Translations under genes and position numbers: made by a program | The notes under the pieces: model-generated | Told to the model about the DNA's origin: nothing | Database searches by the model: none | Seen by the model: the letters and a program-made list of their open reading frames with translations, nothing else | Shown here: positions 7,417 to 15,643 of the stretch, piece after piece | How the letters are laid out: each line of letters starts with the position of its first letter | Position numbering within the stretch: position 1 is the stretch's first letter | DNA from: Tannerella sp. | GTDB lineage: Bacteria; Bacteroidota; Bacteroidia; Bacteroidales; Tannerellaceae | Length of the DNA stretch: 19,061 nucleotides | Direction of reading: 5' to 3' | Assembly: GCA_031272655.1 (NCBI GenBank) | Contig: JAISTJ010000083.1 | Coordinates: forward strand, 1 to 19,061

Positions 7417-8700
7417 ATGAATAATATGAAACTTATTAGAAATCAATATTTTATATTCGGATTAACTCTGCAATCTTTGTTGATTACAGTTGTTTTAGCC
7501 TGTTTTTCAGGGTGTAACAACGAGTTAATTGAGCCGGTAGAATCGCCCAAACGAAACATCCTTTTTTACATAGCGACTGATGAAGGCAACATGATTGACA
7601 ACGATGTGCCGACCAAACTGAATGAGATTCTAATCGGATGGCAACCCGGTCATGGTGAGTTGATTATATACGCCGACAGACTTAGCAAAGGCGCCGTAAT
7701 GATGAGGGTGAACGACAAAAAAGACGATAGCGGTCGTTACGGGCTTGATACCCTGGAAGTTTACGGCATCGAAGATTCTGCGGACAAGGCAGTGTTGAGC
7801 CGCTCTATAAATTATCTTACAACTAACTATCCTGCAGACAGTTACGGGATGATTTTCTTCTCCCATGCAAGCGGCTGGCTGCCGGAAGGGACGCTCAGCA
7901 ATCCCTTAACAACCCGCTCTTTGGTGATAGATAAAGGCAGCGGCGCAAAGCATGAAATGGAAATGACTGATTTTGCGGCCGCTATCCCCGACGGACAATT
8001 CGACTTCATTGTGTTTGAGGCATGTCTGATGTCAGACGTGGTGTCAATGTACGAGTTGCGCGACAAAGCGGATTACGTGCTTGCGTCTTCCGCCGAAATT
8101 GTTGCGCCCGGTTTCGCTTATGTTTACAGGAAAAATATCATGGACTTGTTTGATACAAACAGGACAGTTGAAGCTTCGTTACAAAGTTTTGGGCAGGCAT
8201 GGGATACTTTTATAAAAGCGAAATTTCAGGAATCCGACGTCTATTGTTCGCTGACAGTCAGCCTGTTAAAGATGAGCGAAATGCAAGCGCTTGCAACAGC
8301 AGCCGCACTCGCCTTACAGGGCGCCACAGTTAAGGCTTCGGAGCTGAAAGTTTCGATTGACGATATCCAGACATTCGACCGCCCGAACAAACTTATTTCC
8401 GGTTCCGTGCGCAAGTCCCGCTATTTTGATTTGGCTCATACTTACGAAAATATCACTTCCGCAGCGCAATACGAATCCTTTGTTAATCAGCTGAATAAAA
8501 CGGTTGTATGGAAGGCGGAAACAAAACGGTTCATGTTATCGGGCACGGAAAGTAACCCATATTACGGCGAATATGACGGCTTTTTTATCAGAAGACACTG
8601 TGGATTAACTACTTATATCGAAAGGGACGAATACCCGTATCTTAATCAAAAATACGAAGAATCGGCTTGGTATAAGGCTACACGTTTTTATGAATTATGA
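7417..8700 (+). CDS. Clostripain-family (C11) cysteine peptidase, predicted lipoprotein
   Basis: The protein (427 residues) has an N-terminal hydrophobic segment ending in FSGC, with candidate lipidated Cys33, so it is probably exported and membrane-anchored. The catalytic dyad of peptidase family C11 can be seen: His150 in FFSHASGW and Cys203 in FDFIVFEACLMS, the counterpart of the FDACLM motif of clostripain. The C-terminal region contains the family-like stretch CGLTTYI followed by WYKAT. C11 enzymes usually cleave after Arg or Lys and are often autoprocessed; I did not identify a clear internal cleavage linker. The gene follows its own promoter, and its TGA overlaps the ATG of the cobalamin adenosyltransferase by four bases (ATGA), so the two are translationally coupled despite unrelated roles. 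Substrate unknown. Confidence 0.88.
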   Translation: MNNMKLIRNQYFIFGLTLQSLLITVVLACFSGCNNELIEPVESPKRNILFYIATDEGNMIDNDVPTKLNEILIGWQPGHGELIIYADRLSKGAVMMRVNDKKDDSGRYGLDTLEVYGIEDSADKAVLSRSINYLTTNYPADSYGMIFFSHASGWLPEGTLSNPLTTRSLVIDKGSGAKHEMEMTDFAAAIPDGQFDFIVFEACLMSDVVSMYELRDKADYVLASSAEIVAPGFAYVYRKNIMDLFDTNRTVEASLQSFGQAWDTFIKAKFQESDVYCSLTVSLLKMSEMQALATAAALALQGATVKASELKVSIDDIQTFDRPNKLISGSVRKSRYFDLAHTYENITSAAQYESFVNQLNKTVVWKAETKRFMLSGTESNPYYGEYDGFFIRRHCGLTTYIERDEYPYLNQKYEESAWYKATRFYEL

Positions 8701-9377
8701 CTAAATCAATGATTTATACCCGGAGTGGAGACAAGGGCATGACTTCACTTGTTGGCGGGACGCGGATTGAAAAGTGGGATCCGCAAATCGAGGCTTATGG
8801 CACTATTGACGAGCTTAATTCGTTTATAGGCCTGCTAATCAGCGAATTACTAACTGACGATTCCGAAGAAACGGATCAAATCAGCGAACTGCTGCTTGAT
8901 GTGCAGTCGAAACTGTTTTCCGTAGGCGCATTTTTGGCTTCCGATTTTCAAAAGCCCAATATTCAAAGCTCTGTTACAGAGGAAGATATAGCTATTTTGG
9001 AAGCGGCAATAGATAAAATAGACGGGCTATTGCCCAAGTTGAAATCGTTTGTGTTGCCCGGAGGGTCGAAGGCTGCGTCATTAGCCCACGTGTGCAGATC
9101 CGTATGCCGACGCGCCGAACGCGCCGTCCTGCGCGCCCGTCATTGCGACTTTTCTCCTTCCAGTCATTGCGACTTTTCCCTGTCCCGTCATTGCGAGGAA
9201 CGAAGCAATCCAGTCCAAACGCCCGAACCTTCCGCTTCCGAATCATTTTCATCAAATAAAAATAACGAAACAGAAATATACCTTAACAGACTGTCTGATT
9301 TACTGTTTGTTATAGCGAGGAGGTTGTGTTTATTACAAAATAGAAGTGAATTTTTTTGGAATAATCCGTGTAAATAA
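8697..9377 (+). CDS. ATP:cob(I)alamin adenosyltransferase (PduO type) with repeat-derived insertion
   Basis: This enzyme moves the adenosyl group of ATP to cob(I)alamin, making coenzyme B12 for enzymes such as methylmalonyl-CoA mutase. The 226-residue protein has the N-terminal ATP-binding YTRSGDKGMTSLVGG (7-21), YGTIDELNSFIG (34-45), FVLPGGS (118-124), VCRRAER (136-142) and YLNRLSDLLFVIAR (195-208). Between the last two motifs, where PduO/MMAB proteins normally have about ten residues, there are about 45 extra (149-193) rich in His-Cys, Ser and Asn. This insertion is encoded by copies of a dispersed repeat (9139-9215) plus low-complexity sequence. All the active-site motifs I recognise remain in frame, so the protein may still work with an enlarged surface loop. 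The start is set by the ATGA overlap with the upstream gene; Met5 is an alternative. Confidence 0.9.
   Translation: MTKSMIYTRSGDKGMTSLVGGTRIEKWDPQIEAYGTIDELNSFIGLLISELLTDDSEETDQISELLLDVQSKLFSVGAFLASDFQKPNIQSSVTEEDIAILEAAIDKIDGLLPKLKSFVLPGGSKAASLAHVCRSVCRRAERAVLRARHCDFSPSSHCDFSLSRHCEERSNPVQTPEPSASESFSSNKNNETEIYLNRLSDLLFVIARRLCLLQNRSEFFWNNPCK
9139..9215 (+). repeat. Dispersed CATTGCGAGG repeat with two partial tandem copies, inside adenosyltransferase gene
   Basis: GTCATTGCGA occurs at 9139-9148, 9163-9172 and 9187-9196, exactly 24 bp apart. The first two copies continue with GACTTTTC and diverge; the third is full length, GTCATTGCGAGG...GAAGCAATCC (9187-9211). The full copy has short inverted arms ATTGC (9190-9194) and GCAAT (9205-9209). 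The 24-bp period equals eight codons, giving repeated HCDF, HCDF and HCEERSNP peptides. A 26-nt stretch (9186-9211) is identical to 17829-17854. I recognise this sequence type as a dispersed repeat seen in many bacterial genomes. Confidence 0.85.
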
Positions 9378-9388
9378 AAAAAATATTA

Positions 9389-9396
9389 TACTTTTG
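9389..9396 (+). promoter_or_regulatory. -7 element upstream of DUF2795-like gene
   Basis: TACTTTTG fits TAnnTTTG and is followed by CGG. No good -33 is at the usual spacing (a TTTG at 9355-9358 is 30 bp upstream). The leader to the ATG at 9457 would be about 55 nt. Confidence 0.5.
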
Positions 9397-9456
9397 CGGC
9401 GTTTTTTTGAGTATGAGTAACTGAAAAAACAGGTTTTAATATTAATTAAATAGCTT

Positions 9457-9678
9457 ATGTATTGGACTTTAGAATTAGCATCAAATTTGGAAGACGCGCC
9501 TTGGCCCGCGACTAAAGACGAACTTATTGACTACGCCCAACGTTCGGGAGCGCCGTTGGAAGTAATCGAAAATCTGCAGGAAATGGAAGACGAAGGCGAA
9601 ATATATGAATGTATGGAAGATATTTGGTCTGACTATCCGAGCAAGGAAGATTTCTTCTTCAACGAAGAGGAATATTGA
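9457..9678 (+). CDS. Small acidic DUF2795-family protein
   Basis: This 73-residue protein begins MYWTLELAS and ends EEDFFFNEEEY-like, and is strongly acidic. I recognise it as the short DUF2795 protein highly conserved across Bacteroidota. The PWPATKDELIDYA segment (16-28) and the helical GAPLEVIENLQEMEDEGE region (31-48) match that family as I remember it. There is no signal peptide or membrane segment, so it is presumably cytosolic. Its molecular function is unknown. The gene has its own -7 element and converges with the GH106-like gene, 12 bp away. Codon use looks like a genuine conserved gene. Confidence 0.85.
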   Translation: MYWTLELASNLEDAPWPATKDELIDYAQRSGAPLEVIENLQEMEDEGEIYECMEDIWSDYPSKEDFFFNEEEY

Positions 9679-9690
9679 CTTGCGACGGAT

Positions 9691-12600
9691 TTATTTGGTG
9701 ATACTCACATTTACAGGCCCGATTAGCCCTGCCCGGCCGTCTCCTTTATAAAAAGACGGGATTGTTTGGTAATGGTTGGACAATGTGCTGTAAACCAATA
9801 TTTCCAATTCATTCCGGCCGCTTTTCAACAAACGAGTTATGTCGGCTTCATAGGGCGGACTTATCAATATCCCTGCGTTCTGACCGTTGACCCGCACTTC
9901 GCATGAAGCGATAACCTCGCCGAGATTCAATATGACTTTTCGGGCATCGGCAGGCGCAGTAAACGATTTGCGGTAGTACATCCCACCGGAATAATATTTC
10001 AACGCACCTGATTCAGACCAGTTTCCCGCAGCAAGTAAACCCCTATCAGTCAGCAATTTAACCGGCTCACACACTGCCGCCGCACCCTGAAATCCCTTTT
10101 CGCGCTCAATAGAAAAAGCAACCACCGGCGGGCGCTCAGCCACAGCGTCAAGCGTTACGCGATACCTGCGAACACCACCCTGAGCAACCCCTGTCTCAAC
10201 AATATTTTTAGCAGGAACGGCCGTCCCGTCAATCCAAATCTTCAAATCCCTGCCGGCAACGGCAAAATCCATAGCCTTCAAGCCCGGAACAGCGCGGAAA
10301 CGGTAGTTCCACACAGCGTTTTTGCCGCCGTAAGGATCATAAACGAGATGAGGACTATTGAACCAGCTCATAGCCAGAATGTTATCATAGACCGACGGAT
10401 GAACCGGCGCAGGTGCGGCAACCGGCAGCAACACAACGGCGCTGCGTGCACGGGTGTCCATAGAAGCGTAATTAGGCTCATATTCGCCCTTTTCGGTGTT
10501 GTTAAAAGTAATCTCAAGCGGATGCCAACCCTTGTCAAGAGTTACAACCTCACTATCAGCAACTTTGCCGTCTATTTTAACCATATCCGGTTTAGTTTGG
10601 ACGGTTTCAATCCTGTAATCGCCTTTAACAGAGGCATATACAAAGGTAGTAAAAACCTGTTTCCCGCCACGGTCAAGTATCAAAAAGCCGTCATTGACCT
10701 TGCCTTTCAAACCATGGTAACCCTGCGAACCGGGCTGGTCATAAACGCCATACTGCCACGAAAACTCTACCGGCGCATCGCTCCGGAACTGAAACCCGAA
10801 GCCATAAACGCTTTCTGTCCAGTCGGAGTCGTCAAAAGCAGGCTTAAACCAACCGGCAGCCGACAATGCCGCCGGACAGTGGCGAAACGTCCTACCTTCC
10901 GCACTGATAAGCCCTTCGGTAGGCGGCAGGCGATAGTCGCCCCAACGGTTGTCAAGCGTCGGCAACAACTCTGTTTCCCATTCGCCGTCAAGCGCAACTG
11001 TCTCCGAATGAGAAGCGACGACAGCGTTAACATCCTCAAAAACAGGCTCTCCGGCTGAAAAAACAATGAAAGACGAATTCTCCGCATCGCATTGAATTTT
11101 CAGGAAAGTACCTTCGTCTGTCTGACGCACAACAGGATAGGCCTCGCGCGTGCCGTCAAAGACATTCCACTGTTCGGCTTTTCCTTTGGCGCGGAAGAAA
11201 CATTCCTGCCCTTTCGGAACGTCCATCACCATATAGACATCCCGCTTCCCAACGCGCCTGTGAAGCACTTTGCCAACCCCGCCCGCCGGACGGAAATCAG
11301 GCGTAATAAGCGAATAAATCATTTCGGGAATCTCATCTGCGGAAAGATACATCCCGACGCCTCCCGCCGTATTTGTCTGTTTTACAGGCGTTTTGTCGTT
11401 TCGCACTTCGGAGGCGGTTAAGCCGAACATTTCTTTAAGAGCCTCATCCACAGCCTTTTCGCCTTCCCCGGAAAGCGTCGTTGCCTGCGGATATTCACCC
11501 GTACAAAGCACTATCCCGCCACCGTGAAAATGCTCAAGCGCCTTCAGAAGCGTTGAATGATGCATCGCTTTCATATCGGAAAGAATCAGAACCCTGTATT
11601 TCTCGCCCGCCACAGTCAGCGATTTGTCGCCGACGACGCTGTTGCGCAATGAACGAAAATCCATAAAATCATAGTCTAAACCGCTATTACTAAGCATCAT
11701 CGCCAACTCAAAAGTCCGTTTCGTGTTCGATTCGGGATAAGCTTGCATCGGCTCTGTGGGATACATAAGTGCGATATCGCACACATGACGCCCCTGACTC
11801 ATCAGGTAACTCATCCGTTCGGTGTATTCAAGCCACTTCTTGGTATGCTCCCAATATGGCATCCTGAAATGGAAATCGGGCGGCGCCCACTCCCACCAGC
11901 CGCCGTGGGTACTATAATAAAGCCCATGCAGGCACAACAGGTTGCCGCCTGCGATGTAATGATGGTCTAACTGATGCGTCAGCCACGCTCCGGAACTGCC
12001 CCACCCCATACTGTGAAAGGCTTCGAGCCATGTACGCGGGCGGTCGTAGAGGTGCGCTATCGAACTTGAAACTTTTGTCTGGAGGAAACTCGAACCCCGC
12101 GCCGGAGCGTCATTGCCCGGAGCGGTAAACCAACTTGTAGCCCTGAAATAATCAACATATTCCAACGGATTCAGACCCCGCCCGTTATTGTCGCAGCCGT
12201 AAATCAGCCCGCGCTTAGCGTGCCACTCGTATATCGGGCGAAAATAGCGCTCTTCGGACAGGTCGGTCAGCACTTCGCAATAATCAAGCCTTATTTTAGG
12301 TGTGATAGCGCCGATATTTTCGTTCAATGCCCGCAAATAAGGCTTTATCTCATATCCTTTCCGCTTCTGAAATTCCTGTTCAAAATCGTCCGACCAAGAG
12401 CCGATTTTCAACGGATAAAGCAGTTCGTCCTGAAAAAAATAATTCATCCCGCCTGCCGCCGCACTGCCGGCATGCTTCTCAAAACGGTCGAAATAAACCC
12501 GCACCAACTCCTTGCCGTGGTCGGGATGAAGCAGATAACCTTTTTTCGTCGTAATGCCGTTTTCTCCGAACACTAATTCCCCCTGATAATCAGCGAATTT

Positions 12601-13101
12601 AGGCATAGCGCTCAATTCGTCCGGATAAAAACCGTTGCCCGGATTGCCGAGCACATAATCGTCAAGTCCAAGCCCGATACCTTTTTCCGCGCATTTACCT
12701 GTAAACCAGCTCCATACGTCCCACCACTCTTTGGAAAACACCTCCGGCGCAGTATGATAGGGTTTGCCGAAAGCGCCGTATCCGTGCTTGTTTTCGGCAG
12801 TATCAATCGCCGGATAAGAATGTATGTAACTGACTGCAAATCCGTCAATTGCAGCTTCGGAAAGTATTTCGAGCTGCGCCGTCATGCGCTCGCGGGTGAG
12901 ACTGTCGCCATTCCACCAATAGAACGGCACATTGCCGTATCCGCGAGGCGGTTTAATAAAACCGGGCAAAACATCAAGCGTATCACTGCGATCGGGATAA
13001 CCTTTAAAATACTGAGTAACAGGTTGTTGAGCAACTAAAAAATAGCTGTAGCCGGACAAGATGGCGACAACGACGGTAAAAGAAATTTGACGTAATGGCA
13101 T
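9691..13101 (-). CDS. Large secreted glycoside hydrolase, GH106 (alpha-L-rhamnosidase)-like
   Basis: A 1136-residue protein with a hydrophobic signal peptide (residues 6-24, probable cleavage near A24). It opens with FIKPPRGYGNVPFYWWNGD (48-66) and an (alpha/beta)-barrel-like segment in which YFFQDELLYP (221-230, E226) and TWLEAFHSMGWG (357-368, E360) carry candidate catalytic acids. A Rossmann-like middle segment follows (VLILSDMKA, about 504-512). The C-terminal domain (from about 1029) has a sugar-binding jelly-roll signature, NLGEVIASCEVRVNG then a PPYEADIT stretch, as in GH2 and GH106 enzymes. Overall architecture and length resemble GH106 rhamnosidases, but the assignment is by recall and the catalytic residues are inferred. 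It starts 11 bp after the GH2 gene and is the last gene of the rfbC-rfbB-GH2 unit. It may belong to an uncharacterised relative of GH106. Confidence 0.7.
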   Translation of the reverse strand: MPLRQISFTVVVAILSGYSYFLVAQQPVTQYFKGYPDRSDTLDVLPGFIKPPRGYGNVPFYWWNGDSLTRERMTAQLEILSEAAIDGFAVSYIHSYPAIDTAENKHGYGAFGKPYHTAPEVFSKEWWDVWSWFTGKCAEKGIGLGLDDYVLGNPGNGFYPDELSAMPKFADYQGELVFGENGITTKKGYLLHPDHGKELVRVYFDRFEKHAGSAAAGGMNYFFQDELLYPLKIGSWSDDFEQEFQKRKGYEIKPYLRALNENIGAITPKIRLDYCEVLTDLSEERYFRPIYEWHAKRGLIYGCDNNGRGLNPLEYVDYFRATSWFTAPGNDAPARGSSFLQTKVSSSIAHLYDRPRTWLEAFHSMGWGSSGAWLTHQLDHHYIAGGNLLCLHGLYYSTHGGWWEWAPPDFHFRMPYWEHTKKWLEYTERMSYLMSQGRHVCDIALMYPTEPMQAYPESNTKRTFELAMMLSNSGLDYDFMDFRSLRNSVVGDKSLTVAGEKYRVLILSDMKAMHHSTLLKALEHFHGGGIVLCTGEYPQATTLSGEGEKAVDEALKEMFGLTASEVRNDKTPVKQTNTAGGVGMYLSADEIPEMIYSLITPDFRPAGGVGKVLHRRVGKRDVYMVMDVPKGQECFFRAKGKAEQWNVFDGTREAYPVVRQTDEGTFLKIQCDAENSSFIVFSAGEPVFEDVNAVVASHSETVALDGEWETELLPTLDNRWGDYRLPPTEGLISAEGRTFRHCPAALSAAGWFKPAFDDSDWTESVYGFGFQFRSDAPVEFSWQYGVYDQPGSQGYHGLKGKVNDGFLILDRGGKQVFTTFVYASVKGDYRIETVQTKPDMVKIDGKVADSEVVTLDKGWHPLEITFNNTEKGEYEPNYASMDTRARSAVVLLPVAAPAPVHPSVYDNILAMSWFNSPHLVYDPYGGKNAVWNYRFRAVPGLKAMDFAVAGRDLKIWIDGTAVPAKNIVETGVAQGGVRRYRVTLDAVAERPPVVAFSIEREKGFQGAAAVCEPVKLLTDRGLLAAGNWSESGALKYYSGGMYYRKSFTAPADARKVILNLGEVIASCEVRVNGQNAGILISPPYEADITRLLKSGRNELEILVYSTLSNHYQTIPSFYKGDGRAGLIGPVNVSITK

Positions 13102-13112
13102 GACGATATAAA

Positions 13113-15608
13113 TTATTGGGTTTTCAGTTTCAATGAAGCGCTTTTGACGCCTTTGGCAGATGCTTCAAAAGTTATGGTTCCGGGTGTTTCGGAAGATTGT
13201 ACGATAGCGGTGAGTTCGCCCGCAAAGAGCGACATTTGCGGCAAGTGGAAGAGTTCGAGGTTTGTAGCGTCGCCGTTAGCTGCCGCACGATAAACGCCTG
13301 CGCCTTTTACTTTAAAACTTATCCTGCGCGTATCGTTTAGACAAAGATTTCCTTTGGCGTCAACAACGCGCACGCGGATAAACGACAGGTCGCGACCGTC
13401 GGCCGCAAGCGTAATGCGGTCGGCTTCAAGTTCTATGCGATGAGGCTTGCCTGCCGTGTGTATCTCTTTCTGCATCACTGCTTTACCGTCTGAGTTGTAA
13501 GCAATGACTTTCACCGTTCCGGGTTCGTATTTCGTATCCATCCACATCAGCCTGTAACGGCTTTGGCGGGCAGTAATGGTATCAGACAGACTGACAGTCA
13601 AATCTTTAGTTCGTTTCCCTTGACTTACTCCGTTGATAAACAGCTCCGCAGAAGGAAAATTTGTATAAACAAAAACCGGAGTAGTCTGCCCCTCGCGCCC
13701 GTGCCAGTTCCAGTGCGGCAAGATATGAAGCGTCTCTTCGTTACGGTTCCAGTGGCTGCGGTAGAGGTAAAAACGGTCTTTCGGAATACCGGCGAGGTCA
13801 ATAATGCCGAACATCGAACTGTGATTAGGCCAGTCGCTGTAATAAGGCGTCGGTTCGCCAAGATAATCGAAACCCGTCCACACAAATTCCCCGATGCAGT
13901 AAGGGCGATCTTCATGTTGGATAAAATCATCTTCGGGCAGGTTCGACCAGTCGCAGTGTTCAAGGTCGTAGCCGCTGCACTGGTGGTCGTCATACTTAGC
14001 CATGGCGCGGCGCTCAACAGGAAACTTATAAACCCCGCGCGAACTGACCGTCGAAGCCGTCTCGCTGCCAAGAAGTATCTGTTGCGGCAGTTTGGCGTAA
14101 GCCTCATCGAAAACATGCAAACGATAATTGAAGCCCACCACATCAAGCGTAGCGGCAAAGTTATTGTTTATCACCGCACTGCCGCGATCCATCCCCACTG
14201 TTACAGGGCGCGTAGGGTCTTCGCGATGGCATATATCCTGCATCATCCGCGCCATTTGGACGCCCCCTTTCGCAGTTTGGTCGGGCACCTCGTTGCCGAT
14301 GCTCCACATCACCACGCTGGGGTTGTTGCGAAACTGCCTGACAAGGTTAACAAGGTCTTTTTCAACCCATTCGTCGAAATAAAGATTGTATCCGTTGCGG
14401 CATTTCGGAGTTTTCCACTCGTCGAAACTCTCCGCCATGACCATCAACCCCATCTCGTCGCAGGCGCGCACAAGTTCGGGCGCGGGCATGTTGTGAGAAG
14501 TGCGTATCGCATTGCAACCCATGTCTTTAAGTATGCGCAACTGACGGCGTATAGCGGCGTCATTGACGGCAGCGCCAAGCGGGCCAAGATCGTGATGATT
14601 GCAAACGCCTTTAAACCAAGTCTTTACGCCGTTAAGATAAAAGCCGTCATCGGGACGTATCTCTATTGAACGAATCCCGAAGCGCGTAGTGTATTCATCT
14701 TTAAGCTCGTCATTGTAGTAAATCCTTGAAACACAGGTATATAACGCAGGTGTTTCGGGTCGCCAGAGGTTAGGCTCATCAATCCATGCCGTCTGCTCAT
14801 AATAGCCATCACTGTCAAACATTTCCGGATTTATAACGGAAACAATATTCCCCATATCAAGCCCTTGAGGGTCAGTGATATACGCCTTCAATTCTATCTT
14901 CCCCTGAGTGTCGGACAAGTATTGTTGCGGGATTTCGAGTTTCGTTTTGATGACGACTTTTGCGTTTTGCTGCCTCACCACAGGCGTCGTGATTTGCGTC
15001 CCCCATAGCGGGATATGCAAATCGCTGCTAACTATCAGGTGCACATTACGATACAATCCCGCACCCGGATACCAACGCGCCGATTCGGGAAAGTTTTCGA
15101 GACGCACAGCAAGGGTATTATCTCCCTGACTATCAATGTATTTTGTTATATCAAAAAAGAAAGAATTGTAGCCGTAAGCCCATCGCCCAACTTCCTTGCC
15201 GTTGACGCTCACCTGCGCATTGCTCATTGCGCCATCAAATAGCAAGGTAATACGCTTATTATTAATATCTTGAGGCGTTTTGAAATGCAGCCTGTACCAT
15301 CCGACACCGGTAAATGGCAGTCCGCCCGTGCGCCCGTCGTGCTGAAGCGCCTGCTTCTGCCCATCCTGCGCTATTGCAACGTTCTGACGGTCGTTTTGCG
15401 AACTGAACGGCCCGTAAATCGCCCAGTCATGAGGCACAACGACCGATTGCCACTTGCTGTCGTCAAAATCCTTTCCCGCAAAAGCAGGGCTGTCCTCGCG
15501 CGTGAACTTCCAACCTTTCTCAAGAAGATACTCGCTTCGCACTCCTTTGGCATTTATATCAACCTGATACACAGCGAATAAACACAACAAAAACAAAAAT
15601 TGTCTCAT
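13113..15608 (-). CDS. GH2 beta-galactosidase-like hydrolase, secreted
   Basis: An 831-residue GH2 enzyme expected to act on terminal beta-galactosides by a retaining mechanism. Residues 1-20 are a signal peptide (probable cleavage after INA), with no lipobox Cys. Order: sugar-binding domain (about 25-195, with VPHDWAIYGPF at 58-68), immunoglobulin-like domain (about 196-310), TIM barrel (about 320-620) with RTSHNMPAPELV (369-380), acid/base Glu440 in WSIGNEVPD, and probable nucleophile Glu516 in LLGSETAST. GEFVWTGFDYLGEPTPYY (573-590) is typical of the Bacteroidota GH2 galactosidases. Two C-terminal beta domains follow: about 640-720, and an Ig-like one at about 725-831. GH2 also contains glucuronidases and mannosidases, so galactoside specificity is inference. 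It lies 35 bp downstream of rfbB with no visible terminator between. Confidence 0.9.
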   Translation of the reverse strand: MRQFLFLLCLFAVYQVDINAKGVRSEYLLEKGWKFTREDSPAFAGKDFDDSKWQSVVVPHDWAIYGPFSSQNDRQNVAIAQDGQKQALQHDGRTGGLPFTGVGWYRLHFKTPQDINNKRITLLFDGAMSNAQVSVNGKEVGRWAYGYNSFFFDITKYIDSQGDNTLAVRLENFPESARWYPGAGLYRNVHLIVSSDLHIPLWGTQITTPVVRQQNAKVVIKTKLEIPQQYLSDTQGKIELKAYITDPQGLDMGNIVSVINPEMFDSDGYYEQTAWIDEPNLWRPETPALYTCVSRIYYNDELKDEYTTRFGIRSIEIRPDDGFYLNGVKTWFKGVCNHHDLGPLGAAVNDAAIRRQLRILKDMGCNAIRTSHNMPAPELVRACDEMGLMVMAESFDEWKTPKCRNGYNLYFDEWVEKDLVNLVRQFRNNPSVVMWSIGNEVPDQTAKGGVQMARMMQDICHREDPTRPVTVGMDRGSAVINNNFAATLDVVGFNYRLHVFDEAYAKLPQQILLGSETASTVSSRGVYKFPVERRAMAKYDDHQCSGYDLEHCDWSNLPEDDFIQHEDRPYCIGEFVWTGFDYLGEPTPYYSDWPNHSSMFGIIDLAGIPKDRFYLYRSHWNRNEETLHILPHWNWHGREGQTTPVFVYTNFPSAELFINGVSQGKRTKDLTVSLSDTITARQSRYRLMWMDTKYEPGTVKVIAYNSDGKAVMQKEIHTAGKPHRIELEADRITLAADGRDLSFIRVRVVDAKGNLCLNDTRRISFKVKGAGVYRAAANGDATNLELFHLPQMSLFAGELTAIVQSSETPGTITFEASAKGVKSASLKLKTQ

Positions 15609-15643
15609 GCTATATTGTTTTTAAATCCTACAAAATCAACTTT

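Noticed and set aside
9139..9215. CRISPR-like array (three repeats at regular spacing)
   Set aside because: The repeats share only about 10-18 nt, the period of 24 bp leaves no spacer-sized unique sequence, the array is inside a coding gene, and no cas genes are nearby.
13563..14669. Plus-strand open frame of 368 codons
   Set aside because: It lies wholly antisense to the well-supported GH2 gene. The predicted protein has no recognisable domain and a His/Arg/Val-rich composition typical of shadow frames.
9691..15608. Classical polysaccharide utilisation locus
   Set aside because: Two glycoside hydrolases are adjacent, but there is no SusC/SusD pair, hybrid two-component regulator or ECF sigma/anti-sigma pair in the window.
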